A stretch of 64,000 bases of DNA from Allobosea sp. 117 (GCF_000702305.1 NZ_JNLC01000011.1:124001-188000); one strand, 5' to 3'. Shown: positions 29,794 to 39,837, counted from the stretch's first letter. The notes: generated by a model from the sequence alone, not told the origin. Made by a program: numbers and translations.

Positions 29794-31794
29794 ATGAGCG
29801 ACATCCGCACCGAGCGCACCGAACAGCTTTCCGCCCCGGCGCCGGGCAAGGCCGCCCCGTCGATCGTCGAGCTCACCGAGGTCAGCCGCATCTACCCGAA
29901 CGGCGAGAGCGTGGTGCGCGCGCTCGACCGAGTGTCGCTCTCGATCCAGCCCGGCGAATTCGTCGCCATCATGGGCCAGTCGGGCTCGGGCAAGTCGACG
30001 CTGATGAACATCGTCGGCTGCCTCGACCGGCCGTCCGCCGGCAGCTACCGGGTCGCCGGGGTCGACGTCGCCGGGCTCGACCCGGATGAGCTGGCGAGCC
30101 TGCGCTGCTCGACCTTCGGCTTCGTGTTCCAGCGTTACAACCTGCTGCCGAGCCTCACCGCCGCCGAGAATGTCGAGATTCCGGCGATTTATGCCGGCGC
30201 GCCCAAAGCCGAGCGCGTGGAGCGGGCGCACCGCCTGCTCGCCCGGCTCGGCCTCGCGGACCGCACCGAACACCGCCCGAGCCAGCTCTCCGGCGGGCAG
30301 CAGCAGCGCGTCTCGATCGCCCGCGCGCTGATGAACGCGGCGCCGGTCATCCTCGCCGACGAGCCGACCGGCGCGCTCGACACGCGCAGCGGCGAGGACG
30401 TGCTGGCGCTGCTGGCCGAGCTCAACGCCGAGGGTCACACGGTGATCCTGATCACCCACGATCCGGACGTCGCCGCCCACGCGCACCGCATCGTGCGCTT
30501 CCAGGACGGACGGATCATCGAGGACGAGCGCCGCGCCCCCGAGCCGGCGCGCCCCGCCCTGCCGGCGCAGGGCGTCGCCGGGCGCGGCGGGCTGATGCGC
30601 TTCCTGCCCGATCTGGGCGAGGCGGTGCGCATGGCCTTCGCCTCAATGTACGCCAATCTCTTCCGCACCGCGCTGACGCTGCTCGGCATCGTCATCGGCG
30701 TCGCCTCGGTCATCACCATGCTGGCGGTCGGCGACGGCGGCAAGGCGCGGGTGCTGGAGCGCATCTCGCAGATCGGCACCAACCTGCTGATCATCCGCCC
30801 CGGCGCGGTCGGCATCCGCACCAGCGGCGACAATGCCACCCTGCTGCCGGAGGACGCCGAGGCGCTGCGGGCGCTGCCGCACATGGCGGCGGTGGCGCCC
30901 GAGCGCACCGGCCGCTACACACTGCGCTACGGCTCGCAGGACTATTTCACCGTCGTCACCGGCACCACCGCCGACTATCTCGAATCGCGCGACTGGCCGC
31001 TCGCCTCGGGCGTGATGTTCACGCCCGACGATGTGCGCGCCTATGCGCCGGTCATCGTGCTCGGCCAGACGGTGGCGAAGAACCTGTTCGGCGAGGGCGC
31101 GCATCCGCTCGGCCGCTACGTGCTGGTCAAGAACGTGCCCTATGAGGTGATCGGCGTGCTGGCATCGAAGGGGGCCAACGCCTTCGGCCAGGACCAGGAC
31201 GACACCGTGCTCATTCCGCTCTCCACCGGCTTCATGCGCGTGTTCGGAAAGCGCTTCGTCAGCTCCGTCACGGTCAAGGTCGAGGGCACGGAGAACATCG
31301 ACGCGACCGAGGCCGCGATCCGCCGCGTGATCACCGAGCGGCATCAGGCGGAGGACTTCCAGATCCGCTCGACCTCGCAGTTCCTCGAGACCGCGCTGGA
31401 GACGCAGAACACGCTCACCCTCGTCCTCGGCTGCGTCGCCGCCATCTCGCTGCTGGTCGCCGGCATCGGGGTGATGAACATCATGCTGGTCAGCGTCACC
31501 GAGCGCACCCGTGAGATCGGCATCCGCATGGCGACCGGCGCGCGCATGAGCAACATCATGCTGCAGTTCAACACCGAGGCGCTGGTGGTGTGCGGCGTCG
31601 GCGGCGCCGTCGGGGTGCTGCTCGGCATCGGTGCGGCGCTCATCCTGCAGGCGCTCGGGGTCAGCATCGTGCTCTCAGCGCTGCCGCCGCTGCTGGCCTT
31701 CGGCTGCGCCTTCCTCACCGGCCTGGTCTTCGGCTATCTGCCGGCACGCAAGGCGGCCGGGCTCGATCCGGTGGTGGCGCTCGCCTACGAATAG
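29794..31794 (+). CDS. macB: MacB-type ABC transporter, fused ATPase and permease
   Basis: 666 residues. ATPase domain: Walker [10 protein letters not shown] (61-69), signature LSGGQQQR (about 166-173), Walker [13 protein letters not shown]. The permease follows: a first membrane helix at about residues 285-310, a large MacB periplasmic domain (about 310-530) and three more helices at about 545-650. The class drives mechanotransmission export, in known cases of macrolides, enterotoxin or siderophore-like molecules. The substrate cannot be told here. No TolC homologue is in the window. Confidence 0.92.
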   Translation: MSDIRTERTEQLSAPAPGKAAPSIVELTEVSRIYPNGESVVRALDRVSLSIQPGEFVAIMGQSGSGKSTLMNIVGCLDRPSAGSYRVAGVDVAGLDPDELASLRCSTFGFVFQRYNLLPSLTAAENVEIPAIYAGAPKAERVERAHRLLARLGLADRTEHRPSQLSGGQQQRVSIARALMNAAPVILADEPTGALDTRSGEDVLALLAELNAEGHTVILITHDPDVAAHAHRIVRFQDGRIIEDERRAPEPARPALPAQGVAGRGGLMRFLPDLGEAVRMAFASMYANLFRTALTLLGIVIGVASVITMLAVGDGGKARVLERISQIGTNLLIIRPGAVGIRTSGDNATLLPEDAEALRALPHMAAVAPERTGRYTLRYGSQDYFTVVTGTTADYLESRDWPLASGVMFTPDDVRAYAPVIVLGQTVAKNLFGEGAHPLGRYVLVKNVPYEVIGVLASKGANAFGQDQDDTVLIPLSTGFMRVFGKRFVSSVTVKVEGTENIDATEAAIRRVITERHQAEDFQIRSTSQFLETALETQNTLTLVLGCVAAISLLVAGIGVMNIMLVSVTERTREIGIRMATGARMSNIMLQFNTEALVVCGVGGAVGVLLGIGAALILQALGVSIVLSALPPLLAFGCAFLTGLVFGYLPARKAAGLDPVVALAYE

Positions 31795-31860
31795 GCCCGC
31801 CACCCCTTGCCCCCGGCCGCCCGAATCGCTAGCGAGACGGCGACGGGGAGTGATAACCGC

Positions 31861-33126
31861 ATGAGAGTTCTTCTGCTCGGTTCCGGTGGTCGCGAGCACG
31901 CGCTCGCCTGGAAGCTCGCGCAGAGCCCGGCGCTCGACGCGCTAATCGCGCTCCCGGGTAATCCCGGCATCGCCGAATATGCGCGCTGCGTTCCCTCGAT
32001 CCCGCTGACCGACCACGACGCCATCGTCACGCTGTGCGGCGCCGAGCGGATCGACCTCGTGGTCGTCGGCCCGGAGGCACCGCTGGTCGACGGCATCGCC
32101 GACCGGCTGGTCGCCGAGGGCATACCAGTGTTCGGGCCGGGCCGGGTGGCGGCGCAGCTCGAAGGCTCCAAGCTGTTCACCAAGGAGCTGTGCCGGCAGC
32201 ACGACATCCCGACCGCCGCCTTCGGGCGCTTCGCGGATGCCGAGGCCGCCCGCGCCTTCGTGCGGCGTCAGGGTGCGCCGATCGTGCTGAAGGCCGACGG
32301 TCTGATGGCCGGCAAGGGGGTGGTGGTGGCGATGACGCTCGACGAGGCGCTTGCCGCCGTCGACGAGGTGTTCGCCATGGGCGAGATCGGCACCGAAATC
32401 CTGATCGAGGAATTCCTTGAGGGCGAGGAGGTCAGCTTCTTCTGCCTCGTCGACGGCGAGACCGTGCTGCCCTTCGGCTCGGCGCAGGATCACAAACGCG
32501 CCTTCGACGGCGACGAGGGGCCGAACACCGGCGGCATGGGCGCCTATTCCCCCGCCCCGGTCTTCACCCCCGAGCTGGAGCGCCGCGCGCTCTCCGAGAT
32601 CATCAAGCCGACCGCGCGGGCGCTCGCCGATGCCGCGAGCCCCTATCGCGGCGTGCTGTTCGCCGGGCTGATGATCACCGCCGAGGGGCCGAAACTGATC
32701 GAATACAATGTCCGCTTCGGCGACCCGGAATGCCAGGTGCTGATGACCCGGCTCGACGGCGACCTTCTGGAACTGCTCCACGCCACCGCCGCCGGCCGGC
32801 TCGACGGCCATGCCGTGAGGATGCGGCCCGAGGCCGCGATCACCGTGGTGATGGCGACCAGGGGCTATCCCGGCGATTACGGCAAGGGCTCGCAGATCCG
32901 CGGCATCGCGGAGGCCGAGACGGTCGAGGGCGTGCATGTCTTCCACGCCGGCACCAAGCTCGACGGCGAGAAGCTGCTGGCCAATGGCGGGCGGGTGCTG
33001 AACGTCACCGCGCAGGCGCCAAACGTCGAGGAGGCCCGCAGCCGCGCCTATGCCGCGGTCGACCGGATCGACTGGCCGGAAGGCTTCTGCCGGCGCGACA
33101 TCGCCTGGCGCGCGCTGGCGCGCTGA
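31861..33126 (+). CDS. purD: Phosphoribosylamine-glycine ligase
   Basis: 421 residues, the standard PurD length, from an ATG with GGGGAG upstream. It begins [19 protein letters not shown], has the ATP-grasp region with [18 protein letters not shown], and the active-site stretches [22 protein letters not shown] and [10 protein letters not shown]. It catalyses the second step of purine synthesis, joining glycine to phosphoribosylamine. It stands as a single gene here, convergent with the cupin gene 6 bases away. Confidence 0.97.
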   Translation: MRVLLLGSGGREHALAWKLAQSPALDALIALPGNPGIAEYARCVPSIPLTDHDAIVTLCGAERIDLVVVGPEAPLVDGIADRLVAEGIPVFGPGRVAAQLEGSKLFTKELCRQHDIPTAAFGRFADAEAARAFVRRQGAPIVLKADGLMAGKGVVVAMTLDEALAAVDEVFAMGEIGTEILIEEFLEGEEVSFFCLVDGETVLPFGSAQDHKRAFDGDEGPNTGGMGAYSPAPVFTPELERRALSEIIKPTARALADAASPYRGVLFAGLMITAEGPKLIEYNVRFGDPECQVLMTRLDGDLLELLHATAAGRLDGHAVRMRPEAAITVVMATRGYPGDYGKGSQIRGIAEAETVEGVHVFHAGTKLDGEKLLANGGRVLNVTAQAPNVEEARSRAYAAVDRIDWPEGFCRRDIAWRALAR

Positions 33127-33132
33127 CCCCAT

Positions 33133-33618
33133 CTAATAGGGCCGCCCGTCCTTGTGGGCGAAGACCCACTTGCCGTCCGGCCCGAGCACGGCCTTCAGGT
33201 CGTCGCGCGGATAGGTGCCCTCGTCGCCGGGGGTGCGGTCGCCGATCTCCAGATAGACGACGTCCCGGTCGGTCCTGTTGACGAGCTGATGCGCGATGCC
33301 CTGCGCCGGGAATCCGGCACACATACCGGGCGACAGGAGTACCTCCTCCGCATCGGTGACGAGGGTCGGCTCGCCTTCGAGGATGTAGACGAACTCGTCC
33401 TGCCGGCTGTGGCGATGAAGCAGCGCGGATTCGCCGCCGGGCGCGAGGCGGGTGAGGTTCACGCCGAAATTGCTGAGGCCGAACAGATCGCCGAGCGGGC
33501 GCTTCTCGCGCTTCGCCATGCGCGAGAAGAACGGCTCGGGATAGTTGGAGGGCCTGGTGCGCACCGGCGCCGACGACGCGGAAATGGCGATCGGCTTCGG
33601 CGCGCCGGCTTGGTCCAT
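33133..33618 (-). CDS. Cupin domain protein
   Basis: 161 residues from the ATG at 33618. Cupin motif 1 is LLHRHSRQDEFVYILEGEP, with two His and a Glu as metal ligands, and motif 2 is around AGFPAQGIAHQLVNRT with the third His. A basic, Pro-rich N-terminus precedes FGLSNFGVNLTRLAPGG. The protein is a single-domain cupin, probably a metal-binding enzyme or sugar/auxiliary binding protein; substrate unknown. An in-frame upstream start at 33708 is possible but reads like non-coding sequence. Confidence 0.8.
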   Translation of the reverse strand: MDQAGAPKPIAISASSAPVRTRPSNYPEPFFSRMAKREKRPLGDLFGLSNFGVNLTRLAPGGESALLHRHSRQDEFVYILEGEPTLVTDAEEVLLSPGMCAGFPAQGIAHQLVNRTDRDVVYLEIGDRTPGDEGTYPRDDLKAVLGPDGKWVFAHKDGRPY

Positions 33619-33737
33619 CGGTTCTGCTCTGCTGCCAGGGACGGGAACGGCAGCGTTCCACAGGCCCGGACGCAGGCAAAGAGCGATACGATTCGAATCT
33701 TCAAACATTTGCCGCCGTGCCGTGGCATCGTGGCGCC

Positions 33738-34640
33738 ATGGATGACGTGACGCACCACCGCCGCGCCCGGCGCGGGCTTGAAGCCGTGCATGACGGACCG
33801 ACCCTGGCAGCGCCGCCCGCAGGGCCGCGCATCGCCGTGGCGCTTGGTTCGGGCGGAGCGCGCGGTCTCGCCCATATCCTCGTGCTGGAGGCGCTGGACG
33901 AACTCGGCGTGCGTCCGGTCGCGGTGGCCGGCGCCTCGATCGGCGCGCTGTTCGGTAGCGCCTATGCCGCCGGGATGCCGGCGAAGGACATCCGCCTGCT
34001 CACCATTTCGCTGCTGCGCGACCGCGGCGAGATGATGCGCCACCTGCTCGGCGCCCGCGTCGGCCGCATCACCGACCTGTTCGGCAGCCTCGGCAACCCG
34101 ATCCTGATCGACGCCGAGAAGCTGATCGGCGGAATCCTGCCCGACGTCGTGCCGGAAACCTTCGAGGAGCTGCCGATCCCGCTGCAAATCGTGGCGACCG
34201 ACTATTGGGAACGCGGCGAGCGGGTGTTCCAGCAGGGGCCACTGCGCCCGGCGGTCGCCGCCTCGATCGCCATTCCCGGCCTCAGCCGGCCGGTCGCCCA
34301 TGACGGCCATGTTCTGGTCGACGGCGGCGCGGTGAACCCGCTGCCGTTCGACCTCCTGCGGGCCAGGGCCGACATCGTGCTGGCGGTCGACGTCACCGGC
34401 GGCCCGGTCGGCGAGACGAAGGCCGTGCCGAAAGCCTTCGAGGCCATGTTCGGCACGCTGCAGATCATGGCGGCGAGCATCGTCGGCGAGAAGCTGAAAT
34501 CCGCCGCGCCGGAAATCCTGATCCGGCCGAATGTCGACGCCTTCCGCGTGCTCGACTTCTTCCGCGCCACCGCCATCCTGAAGGCCTGCGAGCCGGTGAA
34601 GGACGAGGTGAAGCGGCATCTCGAGATGGTGATGGGCTGA
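33738..34640 (+). CDS. Patatin-like phospholipase
   Basis: 300 residues. The oxyanion loop is GSGGARGLAH (37-46), the nucleophile Ser67 is in GASIG (65-69), and the catalytic Asp195 is in VDGGAVN, so the Ser-Asp dyad is complete. There is no signal peptide and it is of the short RssA/YchK type. Such proteins hydrolyse acyl esters of lipids; the natural substrate is unknown. The ATG at 33738 was chosen; a GTG at 33717 would add seven residues. It is convergent with tadA. Confidence 0.88.
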   Translation: MDDVTHHRRARRGLEAVHDGPTLAAPPAGPRIAVALGSGGARGLAHILVLEALDELGVRPVAVAGASIGALFGSAYAAGMPAKDIRLLTISLLRDRGEMMRHLLGARVGRITDLFGSLGNPILIDAEKLIGGILPDVVPETFEELPIPLQIVATDYWERGERVFQQGPLRPAVAASIAIPGLSRPVAHDGHVLVDGGAVNPLPFDLLRARADIVLAVDVTGGPVGETKAVPKAFEAMFGTLQIMAASIVGEKLKSAAPEILIRPNVDAFRVLDFFRATAILKACEPVKDEVKRHLEMVMG

Positions 34641-34645
34641 GCGCC

Positions 34646-35104
34646 TCAGCGCCGCGCGGCGAAGAAGTCCTTCAGCAGTGCCGCCGCCTCGCTTTCGCGC
34701 AGGCCCTCATAGACCTCGGGCCGGTGATGGCAGGTGGGCTGGGCGAAGAAGCGCACGCCGCTCTCCACCGCCCCGCCCTTGGGGTCGGCGGCGCCGTAAT
34801 AGAGCCGGCGGATGCGCGCCCAAGCGATGGCGCCGGCGCACATGGTGCAGGGCTCCAGCGTGACGTAGAGATCGCAGTCCGAGAGCCGGTCGGTGCCGAG
34901 CCTGCCGGCGGCGGCGCGCAGCACCAGCATCTCGGCGTGGGAGGTGGGATCGGCCTGTTCGCGCGTGCGGTTGCCGTCGGCCGCGATCACCTCGCCGGCG
35001 CATACCAGCACGGCGCCGACCGGCACCTCGCCGCGCGCGGCCGCGGCCGCCGCCTCATCGAGCGCCAGCGCCATGAAATCGGTGCGTCGCGGTGTCGTCG
35101 TCAA
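34646..35104 (-). CDS. tadA: tRNA-adenosine deaminase TadA
   Basis: 152 residues if started at the TTG at 35104, with GAGGGGA nine bases upstream; a GTG at 35137 and an ATG at 35074 are alternatives. The zinc site is intact: HAE (His57, Glu59) and PCTMC (Cys86, Cys89). The core DFMALALDEA...GEVPVGAVLV and the C-terminal KDFFAARR fit TadA, which makes inosine 34 in tRNAArg. Other cytosine/guanine deaminases share the fold, but length and motifs favour TadA. It is divergent from the pseudouridine synthase gene (59 bases between starts). Confidence 0.88.
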   Translation of the reverse strand: MTTTPRRTDFMALALDEAAAAAARGEVPVGAVLVCAGEVIAADGNRTREQADPTSHAEMLVLRAAAGRLGTDRLSDCDLYVTLEPCTMCAGAIAWARIRRLYYGAADPKGGAVESGVRFFAQPTCHHRPEVYEGLRESEAAALLKDFFAARR

Positions 35105-35163
35105 AGGCTCGCGTCCCCTCGCAGGACGTGATAGCACCGCCGCCCTGAGATCGGATCGCAGCC

Positions 35164-37590
35164 ATGCCCAAAAACACCCCGCCCCGCAAGGACCAGAACA
35201 AGGTCCCCCGTCCGCCGCGCGCCGTCGCGTCCGCCGGCCCGCGCGAGGCGGAGCGGGTGGCGAAGGTCATCGCCCGCGTCGGGCTCGGCTCGCGCCGCGA
35301 GATCGAGGAATGGATCGCAGCCGGGCGCGTCGCGGTGAATGGCGAGGTGCTTTCGAGCCCGGCGCGCAATGTGGGACCGGACGACGTCGTCACCGTCGAC
35401 GGCAGGAAGCTGCCGGACAAGGAGCGCACGCGGCTGTTCCTCTACCACAAGCCGCGCGGCGTGGTGACGACCAATTTCGACCCCGAGGGGCGGCCGACGC
35501 TGTTCGAGATCCTGCCTGGCGGCCTGCCGCGCGTGGTCTCGGTCGGCCGGCTCGACCTCAACACCGAAGGGCTGATCCTGCTCACCAATGATGGCGGCCT
35601 CGCCCGCGTGCTGGAGCTGCCGGAAACCGGCTGGCTGCGCCGCTACCGGGTGCGCGCCAAGGGTGAGATCACGCAGGACAAGCTCGACGCGCTGATCGCC
35701 GGCATCACTGTCGAGGGCGTGCATTACGGACCCATCGAGGCGCTGCTCGACCGCGTACAGGGCGCCAATGTGTGGCTGACGCTCGCCTTGCGGGAAGGCA
35801 AGAACCGCGAGGTGCGCAACGTGCTCGGCGCGCTCGGGCTGGAGGTCAACCGGCTGATCCGCCTGTCCTACGGGCCGTTCCAGCTCGGCGAGATCGCGCA
35901 GGGCGCGGCCGAGGAGGTGCGCACCCGCGTGCTCGCCGACCAGATCGGCCCCGAGCTGGCGGCCGCCGCCGGCGCCGACTTCACCGCGCCGGTCTTTGAT
36001 CACGCGGTCGACGAGGAAGCGCCGCGCGAGCCGGCTGCGGCTTCCTCGCGCTCCGCCAAGGGGCCGCGCTACGCCAAGGCGGAGGGTGCCGAAGACCGTC
36101 ACCGGCGCCGCCCGATCGACACCGAACCGTCCGAGGACAGGACGGTGACGGCGGGGGTCGTCGCCGACCGCAAGGGCCGCAAGGTGCTGGTGCAACGGGT
36201 GAAGAGCACCAATCCGGAGCCGGATTCCGAGCGCACGCCATCGCGCGTGCGCCGGACCGAGGATGACCGCGACAGTTTCCGTCCGGATCGCCCCGCCCGT
36301 CGCGAGCGCCCTCAGAGCGACCGGCCGCAACGCCGCGAGGGTGCGGCGGGCGAGAAGCCTTTTCGTCCGCGCGGCCCGCGTCGCGACAGCGAAGGCGGCG
36401 AGCGCACCTTCCGCGCCCGTCCCGAGGGAGACCGGCCGCAGCGCCGCGAGCGCAGCGAGGGCGAGCGTCCCTTCCGTTCCCGCCCAGACGGTGATCGGCC
36501 GCAACGCGCCCCGCGTGGAGACCGGCCCGAGGGTGAGCGGCCGTTCCGGCCGCGCCCGGAGGGAGACCGGCCGTTCCGCGAGCGCGGTCCGCGTCGCGAC
36601 GCGCCGGAGAGCGGCGGCGGCGAGCGCCCTTTCCGTTCCCGTCCGGAAGGCGACCGTCCGCAACGCGCCCCACGCGGAGACCGGCCTGAGGGCGATCGGC
36701 CGTTCCGGCCGCGCCCGGAGGGAGACCGGCCGCAGCGCCGCGAGGGTGAGCGTCCCTTCCGTTCCCGCCCAGACGGTGATCGGCCGCAACGTGCCCCGCG
36801 CGGAGACAGGCCCGAGGGCGACCGGCCGTTCCGGCCGCGCCCGGAAGGTGATCGGCCACCCCGTCGTGAGCGGCCGGAAGGCGGGCGCTCTTTCCGTCCC
36901 CGGCCTGAGGGTGAGGGTTCCGACCGGCCGCAGCGCCGCGAGCGTCCCGAGGGCGACAGGCCATTCCGTCCCCGGCCGGAGGGCGACCGACCCTTCCGCG
37001 AGCGCGGACCGCGCGATGAGCGCTCGGATCGTCCGCAGCGCCGCGAGCGACCCGAGGGCGACAGGCCATTCCGTCCACGGCCCGAGGGCGACCGGCCCTT
37101 CCGCGAGCGCGGACCGCGCGATGAGCGCTCGGATCGTCCGCAGCGCCGCGAGCGCCCCGAGGGCGACCGCCCGTTCCGGCCGCGGCCGGAGGGAAACCGC
37201 CCCGACCGGGCGCCCCGGCCCGAACGCGGCGAAGGCGAGCGGCCCTTCCGCTCGCGCCTCGACGGCGAGCGTCCGCAGCGTCGCGAACGCCCGGAAGGCG
37301 ATCGTCCGTTCCGGCCGCGCCCGGAAGGAGACCGGCCCGAGCGTCCGCAGCGCCGCGAGCGTCCCGAAGGCGATCGGCCCTATAGCGGGCGCGTGAAATC
37401 CGAGCAGGGCCGCGGCCGGTCGTTCGGCAAGCCGGGCGAGAAGCCCGCCGGCCGACCTTCGGGTGGAAAGCCCGGCGGGCGGCCATTCGGTGGTAAGCCG
37501 GGCGGAAAGCCTTCGGGCGGCAGACCTTCCGGCGGAAAGCCGGGCGGCAAGCCCGGTGGCCGGCCTTCGGGCGGCGGCCCGCGCCGCTGA
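35164..37590 (+). CDS. rluB: RluB/RsuA-family pseudouridine synthase with long Arg/Pro-rich repeat tail
   Basis: 808 residues, about three times the usual length. Residues about 28-90 are an S4 RNA-binding domain and about 93-265 the pseudouridine synthase core with catalytic Asp131 in GRLDLNTEG, as in enzymes modifying 23S rRNA near position 2605 (RluB) or relatives. From about residue 270 the protein is disordered. Residues about 375-740 consist of variants of GDRPFRPRPEGDRPQRRERPE, and the last 60 are GGKPGGRPSGG repeats. Rhizobiales orthologues often have Arg-rich tails, but this one is very long. The frame stays open through the entire repeat region. rsmD follows 17 bases downstream. Confidence 0.9.
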   Translation: MPKNTPPRKDQNKVPRPPRAVASAGPREAERVAKVIARVGLGSRREIEEWIAAGRVAVNGEVLSSPARNVGPDDVVTVDGRKLPDKERTRLFLYHKPRGVVTTNFDPEGRPTLFEILPGGLPRVVSVGRLDLNTEGLILLTNDGGLARVLELPETGWLRRYRVRAKGEITQDKLDALIAGITVEGVHYGPIEALLDRVQGANVWLTLALREGKNREVRNVLGALGLEVNRLIRLSYGPFQLGEIAQGAAEEVRTRVLADQIGPELAAAAGADFTAPVFDHAVDEEAPREPAAASSRSAKGPRYAKAEGAEDRHRRRPIDTEPSEDRTVTAGVVADRKGRKVLVQRVKSTNPEPDSERTPSRVRRTEDDRDSFRPDRPARRERPQSDRPQRREGAAGEKPFRPRGPRRDSEGGERTFRARPEGDRPQRRERSEGERPFRSRPDGDRPQRAPRGDRPEGERPFRPRPEGDRPFRERGPRRDAPESGGGERPFRSRPEGDRPQRAPRGDRPEGDRPFRPRPEGDRPQRREGERPFRSRPDGDRPQRAPRGDRPEGDRPFRPRPEGDRPPRRERPEGGRSFRPRPEGEGSDRPQRRERPEGDRPFRPRPEGDRPFRERGPRDERSDRPQRRERPEGDRPFRPRPEGDRPFRERGPRDERSDRPQRRERPEGDRPFRPRPEGNRPDRAPRPERGEGERPFRSRLDGERPQRRERPEGDRPFRPRPEGDRPERPQRRERPEGDRPYSGRVKSEQGRGRSFGKPGEKPAGRPSGGKPGGRPFGGKPGGKPSGGRPSGGKPGGKPGGRPSGGGPRR
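36943..37200 (+). repeat. 105-base in-frame tandem repeats in the pseudouridine synthase tail
   Basis: Two nearly identical 105-base units (36943-37047 and 37048-37152) encode 35-residue repeats with the blocks RPEGDRPFRPRPEGDRPFRE and RGPRDERSDRPQRRE, and a third diverging unit follows. Older, shorter variants fill 36290-36940 and 37200-37380. The near identity at base level suggests recent duplication. Confidence 0.85.
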
Positions 37591-37607
37591 GGTGAGGGCG
37601 CCGGGCC

Positions 37608-38162
37608 ATGCGCATCGTCGGCGGCCGCTTCAAGGGGCGCACCCTGCGCGGCCCCTCCTCCAACGCCACGCGCCCGACGTCCGACCGGCTGCGCGAGACG
37701 ATCTTCAACGTGCTCGCCCATGCCTATGAGGATGCCGCCGACGGCGCGCGGGTGCTCGACCTGTTCGCCGGCACCGGGGCGCTCGGGCTGGAAGCGCTCT
37801 CGCGGGGCGCGAGGTTCGCCGTCTTCGTCGAGGAGGCGGCCGAGCCGCGCGGGCTGATCCGCGCCAATGTCGAGGCGCTGGGCCTGGGGGGCATCACCCG
37901 CATCTTCCGGCGCGACGCGACCAAGCTCGGCACCGCGCTACCCAGCGACGCCTTCGACCTCGTCTTCTGCGATCCGCCCTATGGCAGGGGCCTTGCCGAG
38001 CAGGCTCTCGCCAGCGCGCGCGACGGCGGCTGGCTGGCGCCCGGCGCGCTGGTGCTGGTCGAGGAAGCGGCGGAAGCCGCCTTCACGGCGCCGGAAGGCT
38101 TCACGGAGATCGAGCGCCGCCGCTACGACACGACGGAGCTGGTGTTCCTGCGCGCCGGGTAG
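37608..38162 (+). CDS. rsmD: 16S rRNA (guanine(966)-N(2))-methyltransferase RsmD
   Basis: 184 residues. It begins MRIVGGRFKGRTLRGP and has RPTSDRLRETIFNVL, SAM motif I VLDLFAGTGALGLEALSRGA, and the catalytic DPPY in VFCDPPYGRG. These are the standard signatures of RsmD, which methylates G966 in 30S particles. It lies directly after the pseudouridine synthase gene, so two rRNA-modifying enzymes are probably co-expressed, an arrangement common in Rhizobiales. Confidence 0.95.
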   Translation: MRIVGGRFKGRTLRGPSSNATRPTSDRLRETIFNVLAHAYEDAADGARVLDLFAGTGALGLEALSRGARFAVFVEEAAEPRGLIRANVEALGLGGITRIFRRDATKLGTALPSDAFDLVFCDPPYGRGLAEQALASARDGGWLAPGALVLVEEAAEAAFTAPEGFTEIERRRYDTTELVFLRAG

Positions 38163-38165
38163 GTG

Positions 38166-38954
38166 TCATGCGACATCCTCGACGGCGGCGATGATCCGTT
38201 CCAGGTCCTCGGGGCGGGAGAGGCGGTGGTCTCCGTCCTTGATCAGGGTGAGCACCACGTCGTCCTCGGCGAGGCAGGAGACAAGGCGCACGGCGTGCTG
38301 CCACGGCACGTCGGGGTCGGCGACGCCCTGCAGAATCCGCACCGGGCAGCCGACCGGGAACGGCGCGCCGAGCACGAGATTGCTGCGCCCGTCCTCGATC
38401 AGCCGCCGGGTGATCGGCTGCGCCGGCCCGTAGTCCGAGGGACGCATCCAGACGCCGTCATGCAGGATGGCGGCGCGCACGTCGTCCGGCATCGCCTTCC
38501 ACATCAGCTCCTCGGTGAAGTCGGGCGCCGGGGCGATCAGCACCAGCGCGGCGAGCGAGGGCGCCGCGGCGGGGCGGGGGCCGCGCGCCGCCAGCGCGCG
38601 GGCGATGAGCAGCGCGATCCATCCGCCCATGGAGGAGCCGACGATGACCTGCGGCCCCTGGCAGAAGCGGTCGAACACCGCGAGCGCATCCTGCGTCCAG
38701 CGCGAGATGGTGCCCTCCTCGAAGGCGCCCGCGGATTCGCCATGGCCGGAATAATCGAAGCGCACCACCCGCCGCCCGGTACGCGCGCCCCATTCGGCCA
38801 AGGCCTCGGCCTTGGTGCCGCGCATGTCGGAGAGGAAGCCGCCGCACCAGAGTACGCCGGGCCGGCCGGGCTCGCTCGCGCCCTGAGTCACGCGCACGGC
38901 GATGCGGCGCGCGTCCTCGCCGACTTCGAGAAACAGCGGCTGGTCGTCGGTCAT
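38166..38954 (-). CDS. Alpha/beta hydrolase
   Basis: 262 residues from the ATG at 38954, with AAAGGAA upstream. The fold is clear: VLWCGGFLSDM, the RFDYSGHGES strand-turn, the nucleophile elbow GSSMGGW, a late Asp in ADPDVPW and His in KDGDHRLSR, giving a complete Ser-Asp-His triad. There is no signal peptide. Related proteins are annotated only as alpha/beta hydrolases, some as carboxylesterase-like. It is convergent with rsmD (3 bases apart) and divergent from infC. Confidence 0.85.
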   Translation of the reverse strand: MTDDQPLFLEVGEDARRIAVRVTQGASEPGRPGVLWCGGFLSDMRGTKAEALAEWGARTGRRVVRFDYSGHGESAGAFEEGTISRWTQDALAVFDRFCQGPQVIVGSSMGGWIALLIARALAARGPRPAAAPSLAALVLIAPAPDFTEELMWKAMPDDVRAAILHDGVWMRPSDYGPAQPITRRLIEDGRSNLVLGAPFPVGCPVRILQGVADPDVPWQHAVRLVSCLAEDDVVLTLIKDGDHRLSRPEDLERIIAAVEDVA

Positions 38955-39226
38955 GCGGGTTCCTTTCGCGGCACGGAGAACACGATCGCGCGGGGTGCTT
39001 AGCAAGCCGGACACGTCCTCGGCCAGTTTTCGACGCCGGATATGCTCGGAATCTTCGCTCAGGTTGCCGCCGAAACGTGCATTCGCCCATCGCCGCCGTT
39101 GACTTCCGCGGTGTTTGTCACGATGTTCTGCAACCGTTTTACCCGGCGCCTCATTGCGTTTGCCGCCCGTCGCGGCGAGGCGCCCCGTGAAGCTACCCCG
39201 TCGAAACGGCAGAGGAGAGGACCGCC

Positions 39227-39763
39227 ATTCGCCGCCCCATGAGACCCGTCGCGCCGGAAAAGGAAGGCCCGCGCGTCAACGAAGACATCCGCATCCGTGA
39301 AGTCCAGCTCATCGACCAGGACGGTCAGAACCGTGGTGTCGTACCGACCCGCGAGGCGATCGCCATAGCGCAGGAAGCTGGCCTCGACCTCGTCGAGATT
39401 GCGCCGAATTCGACGCCGCCGGTCTGCAAGATCCTCGATTACGGCCGGTTCAAGTACCAGAACCAGAAGAAGGCCAACGAGGCCCGCAAGAAGCAGCACG
39501 TGGTCGAGATCAAGGAGATCAAGCTGCGCCCCGGCATCGACACCCACGATTACGAGGTGAAGATGCGCTCGATCCACCGCTTCTTCGAGGAAGGCGACAA
39601 GGTCAAGGTCACCCTGCGCTTCCGCGGCCGCGAGATGGCGCATCAGGAGATCGGGCTGAAGCTGCTGCACAAGGTGCGCGACGAGCTCGCGACCCTGGCC
39701 AAGGTGGAATCCGAGCCGCAGCTCGAGGGCCGGCAGATGATCATGGTGCTCGCTCCGCGCTGA
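39227..39763 (+). CDS. infC: Translation initiation factor IF-3 (probable AUU start)
   Basis: 178 residues when started at the ATT at 39227. AGGAGAGG (39213-39220) lies six to nine bases before that codon, whereas the first ATG (39239) is 18 bases from it. The resulting N-terminus reads (Met)-RRPMRPVAP, like other rhizobial IF-3 proteins. The two IF-3 domains follow: [17 protein letters not shown] and [17 protein letters not shown] in the N-domain, [17 protein letters not shown] in the C-domain. In E. coli infC starts at AUU and IF-3 represses its own synthesis through that codon; the same logic is inferred here. Confidence 0.9.
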   Translation: MRRPMRPVAPEKEGPRVNEDIRIREVQLIDQDGQNRGVVPTREAIAIAQEAGLDLVEIAPNSTPPVCKILDYGRFKYQNQKKANEARKKQHVVEIKEIKLRPGIDTHDYEVKMRSIHRFFEEGDKVKVTLRFRGREMAHQEIGLKLLHKVRDELATLAKVESEPQLEGRQMIMVLAPR

Positions 39764-39837
39764 GCATGGCATGATCGCGTGAACGTCGTGGCCGGGGCTC
39801 CGGTCACGATGACGTGGACTGTAAGCTCCGGCCGCTG

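Noticed and set aside
36290-37380. Repeats resembling a CRISPR array or satellite.
   Set aside because: Units are in frame, encode similar peptides, have no unique spacers and no cas genes nearby.
35101-37708. Long minus-strand open frames opposite the pseudouridine synthase tail.
   Set aside because: They arise from the same repeat DNA read in reverse, start and end arbitrarily and have no ribosome site; the plus-strand frame continues a known enzyme.
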